Shown: in pieces, positions 1 through 6,250 of the stretch
How positions within the stretch are numbered: the stretch's first letter is position 1
How the letters are laid out: each line of letters starts with the position of its first letter
NCBI GenBank assembly: GCA_020435085.1
Contig: JAGRAB010000245.1
Span: forward strand, 1-6,265
Length of the DNA stretch: 6,265 nucleotides
Direction of reading: 5' to 3'
Source: Bdellovibrionales bacterium
GTDB taxonomy: Bacteria > Bdellovibrionota > Bdellovibrionia > Bdellovibrionales > UBA1609
Program-made: the position numbers and the translations under genes
Notes under the pieces: generated by a model
Told to the model about the DNA's origin: nothing
Database searches by the model: none
What the model saw: only the letters and a program-made list of their open reading frames with translations

Positions 1-517
1 TATCTTTTATGATAATCGATCCAGCCGCAATCACCGAGTTTTTTCCAATGGTGACATTAGGGAGAATTGTGACATTGGCACCAATCCAAACATTGCTTTC
101 AATCACTATTTTCCCGTGGGAATGGCCTTGGTTTCTGATTAGAACACCTGACTGTCGAAAGTTATGGTTGCTTGCTCGCATCATAGTTGCTGGACCAATA
201 ATGACATTATCTCCGATTTCAATAGAGCCACCACACTCTGCATTTATGATAACATTGGAGTTGAGGGCAACATTAGATCCAATTTTTATTTTCGCACCCA
301 AGGAAGGGCTTTTTCGAGCATAAAGCTCACAATTTTCTCCTAAAGAAAAATTATTTTTAATAGAAATGCCTTCAACCCCATAAATAGCACAGCTGGCGGG
401 AGCAAGAATATTAAATTTTTTAAAAAATAGAAAGTGATTAAGAAGTTTTGAATAATACTGACAATATCGTTTAAAAATAAAAACTATCATGGTTGGTTGT
501 AAGATATATTTTGGCAC
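1..517 (-). CDS. Left-handed beta-helix (hexapeptide-repeat) acyltransferase, 3' end outside window
   Basis: Reading leftwards from 517, the frame is open for 172 codons to the window edge, so the C-terminus is missing. After a basic, hydrophobic N-terminal stretch (about residues 1-40) it shows isoleucine- and glycine-rich hexapeptide repeats: IKIGSN near 77-82, IEIGDNVIIGP at 99-109, and IVIESNVWIGANVTI followed by LPNVTIGKNSVIAAGS through about 168. The NHNF motif at 117-120 carries the histidine (H118) that acts as general base in galactoside/maltose-type O-acetyltransferases. The family moves acetyl from acetyl-CoA to a sugar hydroxyl or amine. The acceptor here is unknown; a surface-glycan sugar, possibly Pse, is inferred from context. 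I favour the GTG at 517 because AAGGA lies 6 nt upstream. The ATG at 490 (163 residues visible) has no Shine-Dalgarno sequence. The gene lies 33 nt after the methyltransferase stop and is probably co-transcribed with it. Confidence 0.88.
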   Translation of the reverse strand, partial: MPKYILQPTMIVFIFKRYCQYYSKLLNHFLFFKKFNILAPASCAIYGVEGISIKNNFSLGENCELYARKSPSLGAKIKIGSNVALNSNVIINAECGGSIEIGDNVIIGPATMMRASNHNFRQSGVLIRNQGHSHGKIVIESNVWIGANVTILPNVTIGKNSVIAAGSIIIKD

Positions 518-523
518 AAGAAT

Positions 524-528
524 TCCTT
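524..528 (-). promoter_or_regulatory. Ribosome binding site supporting the GTG start of the acyltransferase
   Basis: On the minus strand AAGGA is followed by the 6-nt spacer ATTCTT and then GTG at 517-515, which is ideal spacing. No comparable purine run precedes the ATG at 490. This decides the start choice, although it is not proof. Confidence 0.6.
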
Positions 529-550
529 TGATTAGATCAGAGATTAAGTA

Positions 551-1423
551 CTAGCTCTTAGCCAACTGTATGTATATTGTAATATCTCTGCCAAACTCTA
601 ACTCGGCAGCACTTTCCATGTAGTTAATATATTGCTGAGGCTTTTGTTCAGAAAGATAGTTGACGCAAAAAACTCTTGTTAAATGAGCTGACTTACCTAA
701 GCTGCGATCCTTCCAATAGTTTGAATTAGGGCTCACTAGAAATTGTTCAATTGGATAAGATGATTGCGTGGATAAAATATCAAATCCACAGCTCACACAA
801 AACTTTTTAAGGCTTGGTACATTAAAGTATGAAAGATGCTCAGGTGGCGCGATCCAAGTTTTATCAGTGAGTTGATTGTCGAGAAGTTTCATTTGGAAGG
901 CGGAAAAATCGTTTGGGACAGTAATTCTTAGTACAGAATCTGGGTGCATAACCTTTTTAATACTTGCCATTAAATGTTCAGGGTCAATGACATGTTCTAA
1001 TACGTTATTCAGGGATATAAAATCATATTTATTTTTGGAATTTTCTAAGTAGGTGGAGGAGTCACCTTTTTCTAAGTATTCCAAAAGATGGGGGTTGTGT
1101 CTTTCTATTCCATTGCTTGAATAATCATTTAAAAAAATATCTACACCTTGTTCGTGAAAGTAGTTTGCAAAAAACCCTTCACCACATCCTAGATCTAATA
1201 GATTGGATATTTTCCTGTTGAGCTTTATTAAGGTTTCATGAGCGAGTTTAGCAGAGTTTCTAAAGAATAACTTTTCATCGTCAGTGTAATTAGATTGATA
1301 TTGACTCCTATTTTCTTGATAATACTTTTTTTCATAGAATGCACTGAGTTCGTGTTGGGTGGGTTTTGGAGAAATTTCATAAAAACCAAATTTGTTTTTT
1401 TCTAGGGTATAGTTTTGATTCAT
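551..1423 (-). CDS. Class I SAM-dependent methyltransferase (Methyltransf_23-like)
   Basis: The 290-residue product transfers a methyl group from S-adenosylmethionine; the acceptor cannot be read from sequence. Motif I, LLDLGCGEG, is at residues 75-83. The acidic end of strand 2 is NDYSS at 99-103. The motif IV/post region is ISLNNVLEHVIDPEHL at 136-151, of the kind seen in ubiquinone- and glycan-type methyltransferases. The PEHLSYFNVPSLKKF segment near 194-208 is also typical of this group in polysaccharide loci. I start at the ATG at 1423. The frame opens at an ATG at 1504, but the extra 27 residues do not resemble a methyltransferase N-terminus. The choice is not certain: the 1423 start has AGGA 12 nt away, and the 1504 start has GAGG 10 nt away. 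It is divergent from pseG and lies just before the acyltransferase, so it may O-methylate Pse or a glycan chain (inference). Confidence 0.88.
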   Translation of the reverse strand: MNQNYTLEKNKFGFYEISPKPTQHELSAFYEKKYYQENRSQYQSNYTDDEKLFFRNSAKLAHETLIKLNRKISNLLDLGCGEGFFANYFHEQGVDIFLNDYSSNGIERHNPHLLEYLEKGDSSTYLENSKNKYDFISLNNVLEHVIDPEHLMASIKKVMHPDSVLRITVPNDFSAFQMKLLDNQLTDKTWIAPPEHLSYFNVPSLKKFCVSCGFDILSTQSSYPIEQFLVSPNSNYWKDRSLGKSAHLTRVFCVNYLSEQKPQQYINYMESAAELEFGRDITIYIQLAKS

Positions 1424-1569
1424 AGTCTTTTTTATTCCTATTTCAAAATAATATAGCTTTGAAAAACAAGTAAATCTCTGGATTCGAGGAACTATACCAA
1501 ACATTCTGCAGAGGCCTCAACATTTTAAACTCAATTAATTATGCAAACATTTGAAAATATTGGGTTAAT

Positions 1570-1596
1570 AAAACTCTCTTCGAATAGAGTTTTTTT
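1570..1596 (+). terminator. Terminator-like hairpin with T-tract upstream of pseG
   Basis: AAAACTCT (1570-1577) and AGAGTTTT (1586-1593) form a perfect 8-bp stem around an 8-nt loop (CTTCGAAT). The T run continues to 1596, giving seven Ts. The stem is AT-rich, so a modest terminator. The T-tract favours plus-strand termination. No gene lies upstream in that direction within the window, so it is either a leader attenuator for pseG, an insulator against antisense transcription, or a relic. Confidence 0.5.
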
Positions 1597-1613
1597 AGGT
1601 TACATGGTAGTCT

Positions 1614-1639
1614 GCCAGCCAAATGACTATTAGGTTGGC
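1614..1639 (+). promoter_or_regulatory. Hairpin in the pseG leader next to the start codon
   Basis: GCCAGCC (1614-1620) can pair with GGTTGGC (1633-1639) in RNA, with one G-U pair and a 12-nt loop. An alternative register pairs AGCCAA (1617-1622) with TTGGCT (1635-1640). It ends 8 nt before the pseG ATG and contains the only AGG (1632-1634) near that start. Folding could therefore restrict ribosome access, which is an inference. Confidence 0.35.
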
Positions 1640-1647
1640 TTTAAAGT

Positions 1648-2748
1648 ATGAATATATTTATTAGAACAGACTCTTCAGAGCAAATTGGCTCAGGTCATTT
1701 GATGAGATGCATGTTTTTGGCGGATGTACTTAAGGGAAGAGGGTGTGATGTCCATTTCGTTTGTCGAGATTTTGAAGGGAATTTAAGTCAAGAGGCTGTC
1801 TCTCGGGGGCATAAACTGCATTTGATTCCTCATTCTGGAATCAAGTTTTCCAAAAGAGAGAGCGATCCATTTCATTGGAGCTGGCTGGGAGCTCCATGGG
1901 AGGAGGATGCTGCCAATACGAAAGAACTCATCAGTAGTGCAGCCATAGATTGGTTGATTGTTGATCATTACTCAATAGATTTTCGTTGGCATCATTTTCT
2001 TCGGACTGCTGCTGATAAAATCATGGTCATTGATGATCTGGCGGATCGCCAACTTGATTGTGACTTGTTATTAGATCAGAACTATTACAATAATCCCACT
2101 GAGCGATATTCAGGGTTAGTCAGCGATCGATGCAAGTGCTTATTGGGCCCCTCTTATATGCTGTTAAAAGAGGAGTTTTTAAAAGAGCGTCGATATGAGC
2201 ACCGAGGCATTGGAGAAGCTAAAAGACTCCTTGTTTCTATGGGAGGTGCAGATCAGGCTAATGACACAGCCAAAGTTATATATGCATTAGATCAGATCGG
2301 TTATAAATTTGAACGGGTCGATATAATAGTAGGTGGCCTCAATAGAAATGTTGATAGTATTAAAAAGTTGTGCACCTCAAGAAAAGGTTTCTTTTTTCAT
2401 CAAAATGTCAAAAACATGGAGTTTTTTTGCAGAGAGGCAGACTTTGCCATTGGGACTGGTGGAGTTGGAGCATTGGAGCGTTGTTATATGGGACTGCCTT
2501 CGGTAATATTAACTACTGCGAAGAACCAATTAGAAACTAATCAGGCCTTGGACAATGTGGGTGCAGTGAAACATTTGGGGTGGAGCACTGAGTTGAGCGT
2601 TACGGAGCTTTCAAAGAAACTTGAAAAGATATTTTTAGATAAGGATTTTATCCAATTGATGGCCAATAAAACTCAAAAAATCTTTGGAAATGTTGAATTT
2701 CAGGGCGCACAAGGAGTTGTAAACCAAATTTTAGGAATAAAGAGTTAG
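1648..2748 (+). CDS. pseG: PseG, UDP-2,4-diacetamido-2,4,6-trideoxy-beta-L-altropyranose hydrolase
   Basis: PseG is a cytoplasmic GT-B-fold hydrolase that removes UDP from the altrose intermediate of the Pse pathway, giving the free sugar used by PseI. The 366-residue product opens with IRTDSSEQIGSGHLMRC; H17 matches the catalytic histidine of Campylobacter PseG (His17). Other family signatures are LIVDHYSID at 103-111, IDDLADR at 128-134, LLDQNY at 141-146, LLGPSYMLL at 165-173, SMGGAD at 197-202, and the nucleotide-binding stretch GTGGVGALERCYMGLPS at 269-285. The length suits an unfused PseG; there is no C-terminal PseH-type acetyltransferase domain. The start lacks a clear Shine-Dalgarno sequence (AGG is 13 nt away), but M1 gives the family's usual N-terminus. 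It is first in a four-gene operon, with 2 nt to the next gene. The related NeuC and LegG hydrolases are unlikely given these motifs and the PseI nearby. Confidence 0.95.
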   Translation: MNIFIRTDSSEQIGSGHLMRCMFLADVLKGRGCDVHFVCRDFEGNLSQEAVSRGHKLHLIPHSGIKFSKRESDPFHWSWLGAPWEEDAANTKELISSAAIDWLIVDHYSIDFRWHHFLRTAADKIMVIDDLADRQLDCDLLLDQNYYNNPTERYSGLVSDRCKCLLGPSYMLLKEEFLKERRYEHRGIGEAKRLLVSMGGADQANDTAKVIYALDQIGYKFERVDIIVGGLNRNVDSIKKLCTSRKGFFFHQNVKNMEFFCREADFAIGTGGVGALERCYMGLPSVILTTAKNQLETNQALDNVGAVKHLGWSTELSVTELSKKLEKIFLDKDFIQLMANKTQKIFGNVEFQGAQGVVNQILGIKS

Positions 2749-2750
2749 TT

Positions 2751-3569
2751 ATGAAAGTATTGATAACAGGTGCAGGTGGCTTTTTGGGAAGCTCTCTGGT
2801 ACCAGAAATGATGAGGGCAGGGAGTAAAGTCGTGGCCTACGGCCGAAGTCAGTCTAATGGGGTTAACGCTTGTGACCTCTCGTCGGCTTCGGCTATTTGT
2901 GAAATGCTTGAGAGGGAAAAACCAGATGTTATAATTAACTGTGCGGCTTCAGTAACTTTTGCAGAAGGTGCTCTTTCGACTATGTTCTCTGTAAATGTAA
3001 TGGCACCAATAGTTTTTGCGGACTGGTGTAAAAAAAATGGCAAGTATCTTGTTCAAATTTCAAGTTCATCCGTCCACGGAATAAAAGCAGAGCTTGTGAA
3101 TGAAATAACTGCGGAAAACCCAGATTCGGATTATGGAAAATCAAAACTAATGGCTGATCACGCTATTGAAGCGTCAGGTTGTGACCATGCGATCATTCGT
3201 TTTGGTGGAATCTTTGGATTGAATGGTCCTGACCATCTTGGACTAAATCAGGTTATTAGAAATGCCAGGAAAGGTGTGGTACCCGTCATTTATGGTCAGG
3301 GGAAAGCTTTAAGAAATTACATTCACGTATCAGATGCAAGTCGGCTTATTGCATTTTGTGTATCGAAAAGAATGCATGGCGTATTTTACGGGGGAGCTGA
3401 ACTGGCCATTTCCATTCATCAAATGTTTAATGAGGTTTGTGAAGTTTATCTGCCTGGCCAAAAACCCGACTACAAGGAAGCAAGTGAGGCGTCTGACCAA
3501 ATTATTAAATTAAGTCCTGTCTTTCAGGGTACCAAGACTTTCAAGGAAGCATTGATGGCGGAGCTATGA
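2751..3569 (+). CDS. NAD(P)-dependent epimerase/reductase, extended SDR family (RmlD/GalE-like)
   Basis: This 272-residue cytoplasmic protein has a Rossmann nucleotide-binding motif at its start (GAGGFLG, residues 7-13), NCAA at 63-66, a catalytic-serine strand (QISSSSVHG, 102-110) and the YxxxK pair Y128/K132. IRFGGIFG at 149-156 and a NYIHVSDAS segment at 189-197 are typical of sugar-nucleotide epimerases, dehydratases and dTDP-4-keto-sugar reductases. It is short for GalE-like enzymes and closer in length to RmlD, but the ends look intact. It is not PseB, the pathway's 4,6-dehydratase, which is longer and has a different N-terminal motif. Substrate and reaction are unknown. It starts 2 nt after pseG with a weak AAAGAG site, and its stop overlaps the next start (ATGA). 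Confidence 0.88.
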   Translation: MKVLITGAGGFLGSSLVPEMMRAGSKVVAYGRSQSNGVNACDLSSASAICEMLEREKPDVIINCAASVTFAEGALSTMFSVNVMAPIVFADWCKKNGKYLVQISSSSVHGIKAELVNEITAENPDSDYGKSKLMADHAIEASGCDHAIIRFGGIFGLNGPDHLGLNQVIRNARKGVVPVIYGQGKALRNYIHVSDASRLIAFCVSKRMHGVFYGGAELAISIHQMFNEVCEVYLPGQKPDYKEASEASDQIIKLSPVFQGTKTFKEALMAEL

Positions 3570-4261
3570 AAGTTGCATTGATTTCAGATATACATGGAAA
3601 CTCAGAGGCTCTTTCTCCTGTACTTGAGCAGGTGAAGAGACTTAACATTTCTAAAATTATCGTTAGCGGTGATCTTGTTGGGTATTACTATAATGTTGAT
3701 CTTGTTTTAGAAATGCTCAATGCCTGGGACTGTTATTTTGTTGGCGGCAACCATGAAGTCATGTTGAAAAAATGGATAGATGGTTTTGAGAGGGAGAAAA
3801 TACTTACTAAGTATGGTTCTTCTTTATCATTGGCTACTAAGAAATTAAGTAAAGAGCAAATTAACTGGCTTGTCAATTTACCCCATCGGCTTGAAGTTGA
3901 TTTAGATGGAAGAAAAGCATTAATTTGTCATGGAACCCCAAATAATGTTGATGAGTATGTATACCCAGATTCTTCGATTGAAGATTGGGAAAAATTTCAA
4001 GAGAGTGGTTTTGATATTACTATTTATGGGCATACCCACTACCCAATAGTTCGTAAAGTTGGAAATGGACTTGTCGTCAATCCGGGTTCAGTGGGGCAGA
4101 CACGAGACCGCAAACCAGGGGCTTGCTGGGCATTGTGGGAGACCCAAAGTCATACTATAAAACTTATGAGAACGACTTATGACCCGAAGCCTGTCATTGA
4201 ACAATGTCAAAAATATGATCCTGAGCTTAAATACTTGAGAGAAGTTTTGGTGAGAACATGA
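3566..4261 (+). CDS. Calcineurin-like metallophosphoesterase (YfcE/MJ0936-type)
   Basis: All metal-binding motifs of the Metallophos_2 family are present in 231 residues: SDIHGN at 7-12 (D8, H10), SGDLVGY at 34-40 (D36), GGNHE at 60-64 (N62, H63), CHGTP at 121-125 (H122) and YGHTH at 154-158 (H156, H158). NPGSVGQTRDRKPGA at 172-186 is the usual distal signature. It should therefore be an active di-metal phosphoesterase in the cytoplasm; there is no signal peptide. The family acts on phosphomono- and diesters, so the substrate cannot be predicted. It is coupled on both sides by 4-bp ATGA overlaps, to the SDR gene before and the ATP-grasp gene after, so it is made together with them. No phosphatase step is known after PseG in the standard Pse pathway, which makes its position notable. 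Confidence 0.9.
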   Translation: MKVALISDIHGNSEALSPVLEQVKRLNISKIIVSGDLVGYYYNVDLVLEMLNAWDCYFVGGNHEVMLKKWIDGFEREKILTKYGSSLSLATKKLSKEQINWLVNLPHRLEVDLDGRKALICHGTPNNVDEYVYPDSSIEDWEKFQESGFDITIYGHTHYPIVRKVGNGLVVNPGSVGQTRDRKPGACWALWETQSHTIKLMRTTYDPKPVIEQCQKYDPELKYLREVLVRT

Positions 4262-5187
4262 AAACAATTCTTTTAACGGCAATAGGTGGAGATATAGGTC
4301 AAGCTATTGCGTCAGTGATTCGCAGTGCCAGACCTGACATACAACTGATTGGTGTCGATATGAATTTGAGGCATGGAGGCAGCTTTTTCGTTGATAAATT
4401 TTTTCAAATTCCTCCAGCAAATGATCCAGGATATTTTGAGTCAATAAAAAAAATTGCTAGTGAATACTCTGTGGATGCATTGCTTCCCGTCTCTGAAGTC
4501 GAGTTGGATAAATTTTTAGAAGAGAAAAATTGGCCCAATGATATTCCGATTATCAGTTGTGGCAAAACCGCACTAGAAGTGGGGTTAAGTAAATACAGAA
4601 CTTACGAATTCTTAAAGAGTATTAACATAGACGTACCCTGGACAATTCCTGTTGGAGACGAGAAACCAAAAGAATTCCCTTGCATTATGAAGTCAACGGA
4701 TGGTTCTGGTTCGAAGTCTGTTTATGTGGTGAATAACCAGGTTGAAGCGGATTTTTATAAGCTGAAGTCCTCAAATTTTATCTATCAAGAGCTTTTATTG
4801 CCGGCAGATCAAGAAGTCACATGTGCGGTTTATCGATCTAAAGATGGAAGAGTTGCCGTATTACAGATGCTACGTCAGCTTGTGGGAGGTTTAACTGGAT
4901 GGGCAGAAGTTATTAATGACCTTCGAGTGGATTCTATGTGTCGGAAACTAGCAAAAGATTTGAATTTATTGGGCAGCCTTAATGTGCAGTTAAGAATTAC
5001 AAAAGAGGGACCACGTATCTTTGAGATAAATCCAAGATTTTCTTCGACAGTTCATATGAGGCATCTTTTAGGTTTTACAGATGTTATTTGGACGATATCT
5101 GAATTTGAAGGGGTTCGAGTGGAATTTCCTGAAGTCCCAATAGGGCAAAGAGTTATAAAAAGACAAATTCCAGAAATTATTAAATAA
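4258..5187 (+). CDS. ATP-grasp ligase, carbamoyl-phosphate-synthase-large-subunit-like (CarB/PylC type)
   Basis: ATP-grasp enzymes join a carboxylate, through an acyl-phosphate, to an amine or other nucleophile. This 309-residue protein starts with a Rossmann-like pre-ATP-grasp domain (LLTAIGGDIGQAI, 5-17; IGVDMN, 31-36). The ATP-binding lysine K145 follows in CIMK. The glycine-rich loop is STDGSGSKSVYVV at 146-158, the hinge is IYQELL at 175-180, and QEVTCAVY at 185-192 follows. The metal-binding end is FEINPRFSST at 255-264 (E256, N258, R260). ATP-dependent ligase activity looks intact. Both substrates are unknown. Aminoacylation or acylation of a Pse amino group is one inferred possibility. 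It has GGTGA 4 nt before the ATG and overlaps the phosphoesterase gene by 4 bp. It is the last plus-strand gene; its TAA lies inside the 3' end of pseI. Confidence 0.88.
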   Translation: MKTILLTAIGGDIGQAIASVIRSARPDIQLIGVDMNLRHGGSFFVDKFFQIPPANDPGYFESIKKIASEYSVDALLPVSEVELDKFLEEKNWPNDIPIISCGKTALEVGLSKYRTYEFLKSINIDVPWTIPVGDEKPKEFPCIMKSTDGSGSKSVYVVNNQVEADFYKLKSSNFIYQELLLPADQEVTCAVYRSKDGRVAVLQMLRQLVGGLTGWAEVINDLRVDSMCRKLAKDLNLLGSLNVQLRITKEGPRIFEINPRFSSTVHMRHLLGFTDVIWTISEFEGVRVEFPEVPIGQRVIKRQIPEIIK

Positions 5188-6238
5188 GCTCCCAAGTAGT
5201 TGCTGTTCCTCTCGTGACATCCTGCTTAAGGGTTTTGCCAATAATTTTATCTAAGTATTTGGGTTTTAAACCATAGCCTGGTCGAATGGCTCTAATATGT
5301 TCTGACTGGATGGTTTCCCCCTTTTTTACATCTTTAACAAAGTAGAGGGATCTTCGAAATTTTCTGGAGTTTTGTGCAGCTTCAGTTTGGCAACCGTAAG
5401 AAATTGACCCAACGGATGAGTGTGCTTGTTTTGCCGCTGCAACCAGCTCAGTAAATTCTTCAGGCTCTAGTGAAAAGCTTGAGTCAACGCCTCCGTCAGC
5501 TCGCCTTAGGGTAAAATGTTTTTCAATAAATACGGCACCTAAGGCAATGGCTGCTATAGATGTTCCTAGCCCCAGTGTATGGTCAGAGAGGCCTGTTAAG
5601 CAGTTAAATGTTTCAGACATATGTTTGATGGTTGCTAGGTTTGCTTGTGAATGTGGGGCAGGGTAAGAACTTGTGCATTTGAGAAGCACCAAATTTTTAT
5701 TCCCTGTCTTCTCGACGGTTTCCACAGCATCATAAATTTCGTTGAGGGTTCCCATGCCTGTGGATATGATTATTGGCTTCATAGTTTCGGCGCATAATTT
5801 TATTAATGGAAGATCTGTTAATTCAAAGGATGCAATTTTATATGCGGGAGCATTCAAGCTTTCCAGGAGTTCCACGGCAGAGGAGTCAAAAGGTGAGCTA
5901 AAACAGGTAATGCCTTTTTCTTTTGCGAATTCAAAAATATCTTTGTGCCATTCCCATGGAGTATGAGCTTCTTTATAGAGTTGAAATAAATTTTTTTCAG
6001 ACCATTGTTCAAATTCATTTTTTATACAAAATTCGGCCTTGTTAATATCTAAAGTCATAGTTTCTGGAGTGTAGGTTTGTATTTTAATTGCCTGAACACC
6101 TGTTTTTGCAGCTTCTTCAATGAGCTTCAGAGCGCGGTCTATACTTTGATTATGGTTTCCGCTCATTTCAGCAACTATGTAAGGAGTTTGCTTGGGGCCA
6201 ATAGAGATATTATTGATTTGAACTTCTTTATTAAACAT
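5180..6238 (-). CDS. pseI: PseI, pseudaminic acid synthase (NeuB family with C-terminal SAF domain)
   Basis: PseI condenses 2,4-diacetamido-2,4,6-trideoxy-L-altrose with phosphoenolpyruvate, giving Pse5Ac7Ac and phosphate. The 352-residue product has a TIM-barrel NeuB domain to about 285 and an antifreeze-like SAF domain at about 292-350 (SRKFRRSLYF, then GYGLKPKYLDKIIGKTL). AEMSGNHNQS at 23-32 is characteristic of PseI; sialic and legionaminic acid synthases usually read AEIGxNHNG. E24 aligns with the catalytic glutamate. IQTYTPETMTLD at 53-64, and H220 in GLSDHT plus H241 in EKHFTL as metal ligands, complete the active site. The ATG at 6238 is preceded by AAAGGGGG with 4 nt spacing. It faces pseG's operon and overlaps its last gene by 8 bp. 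PEP-synthase relatives NeuB and LegI are the alternatives, but PseG nearby supports Pse. Confidence 0.95.
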   Translation of the reverse strand: MFNKEVQINNISIGPKQTPYIVAEMSGNHNQSIDRALKLIEEAAKTGVQAIKIQTYTPETMTLDINKAEFCIKNEFEQWSEKNLFQLYKEAHTPWEWHKDIFEFAKEKGITCFSSPFDSSAVELLESLNAPAYKIASFELTDLPLIKLCAETMKPIIISTGMGTLNEIYDAVETVEKTGNKNLVLLKCTSSYPAPHSQANLATIKHMSETFNCLTGLSDHTLGLGTSIAAIALGAVFIEKHFTLRRADGGVDSSFSLEPEEFTELVAAAKQAHSSVGSISYGCQTEAAQNSRKFRRSLYFVKDVKKGETIQSEHIRAIRPGYGLKPKYLDKIIGKTLKQDVTRGTATTWELI

Positions 6239-6242
6239 TAAG

Positions 6243-6250
6243 CCCCCTTT
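6243..6250 (-). promoter_or_regulatory. Ribosome binding site of pseI
   Basis: Minus-strand AAAGGGGG lies 4 nt (CTTA) before the pseI ATG. It is G-rich rather than the consensus AGGAGG but supports this start. The remaining 15 bases to the window end show no promoter or upstream gene. Confidence 0.55.

Larger units (their letters stand above)
1424..1647. promoter_or_regulatory. Divergent control region between methyltransferase and pseG
   Basis: This 224-bp AT-rich spacer must hold promoters for both directions unless plus-strand transcripts arrive from elsewhere. I see no sigma-70 promoter with two good boxes. Minus strand: a TATATT/TATTAT cluster around 1447-1456 could be a -10 for the methyltransferase, but no good -35 sits upstream. 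Plus strand: TTGAAA at 1551-1556 is a -35-like box without a matching -10. The region also holds two hairpins, listed separately, and the palindrome GAGGCCTC at 1511-1518. Confidence 0.4.

Noticed and set aside
9..323. 104-codon plus-strand open frame
   Set aside because: It lies antisense to the hexapeptide-repeat acyltransferase; repetitive codons such as GGT/ATT read backwards produce an open frame, and the product resembles no family.
1511..1518. GAGGCCTC palindrome as an operator
   Set aside because: An isolated 8-bp palindrome without repeats nearby is expected by chance often enough and has no other support.
1551..1579. Sigma-70 promoter from TTGAAA at 1551
   Set aside because: At 17-bp spacing the -10 position reads CTCTCT, which is not promoter-like.
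1783..1968. Minus-strand open frame inside pseG
   Set aside because: It is a shadow of the well-supported pseG frame. The same reasoning removes the minus-strand frames at 2849-3043 and 4088-4282.
2751..3569. Calling the SDR gene pseB
   Set aside because: PseB is a longer inverting 4,6-dehydratase with a different N-terminal motif. This protein looks like a reductase/epimerase of the RmlD/GalE type.
5742..5966. 74-codon plus-strand open frame
   Set aside because: It is wholly antisense within pseI, whose motifs run through this region, and has no supporting start signals.
5180..6238. Calling the synthase neuB or legI
   Set aside because: The AEMSGNHNQS motif and the presence of PseG point to pseudaminic rather than sialic or legionaminic acid synthesis.
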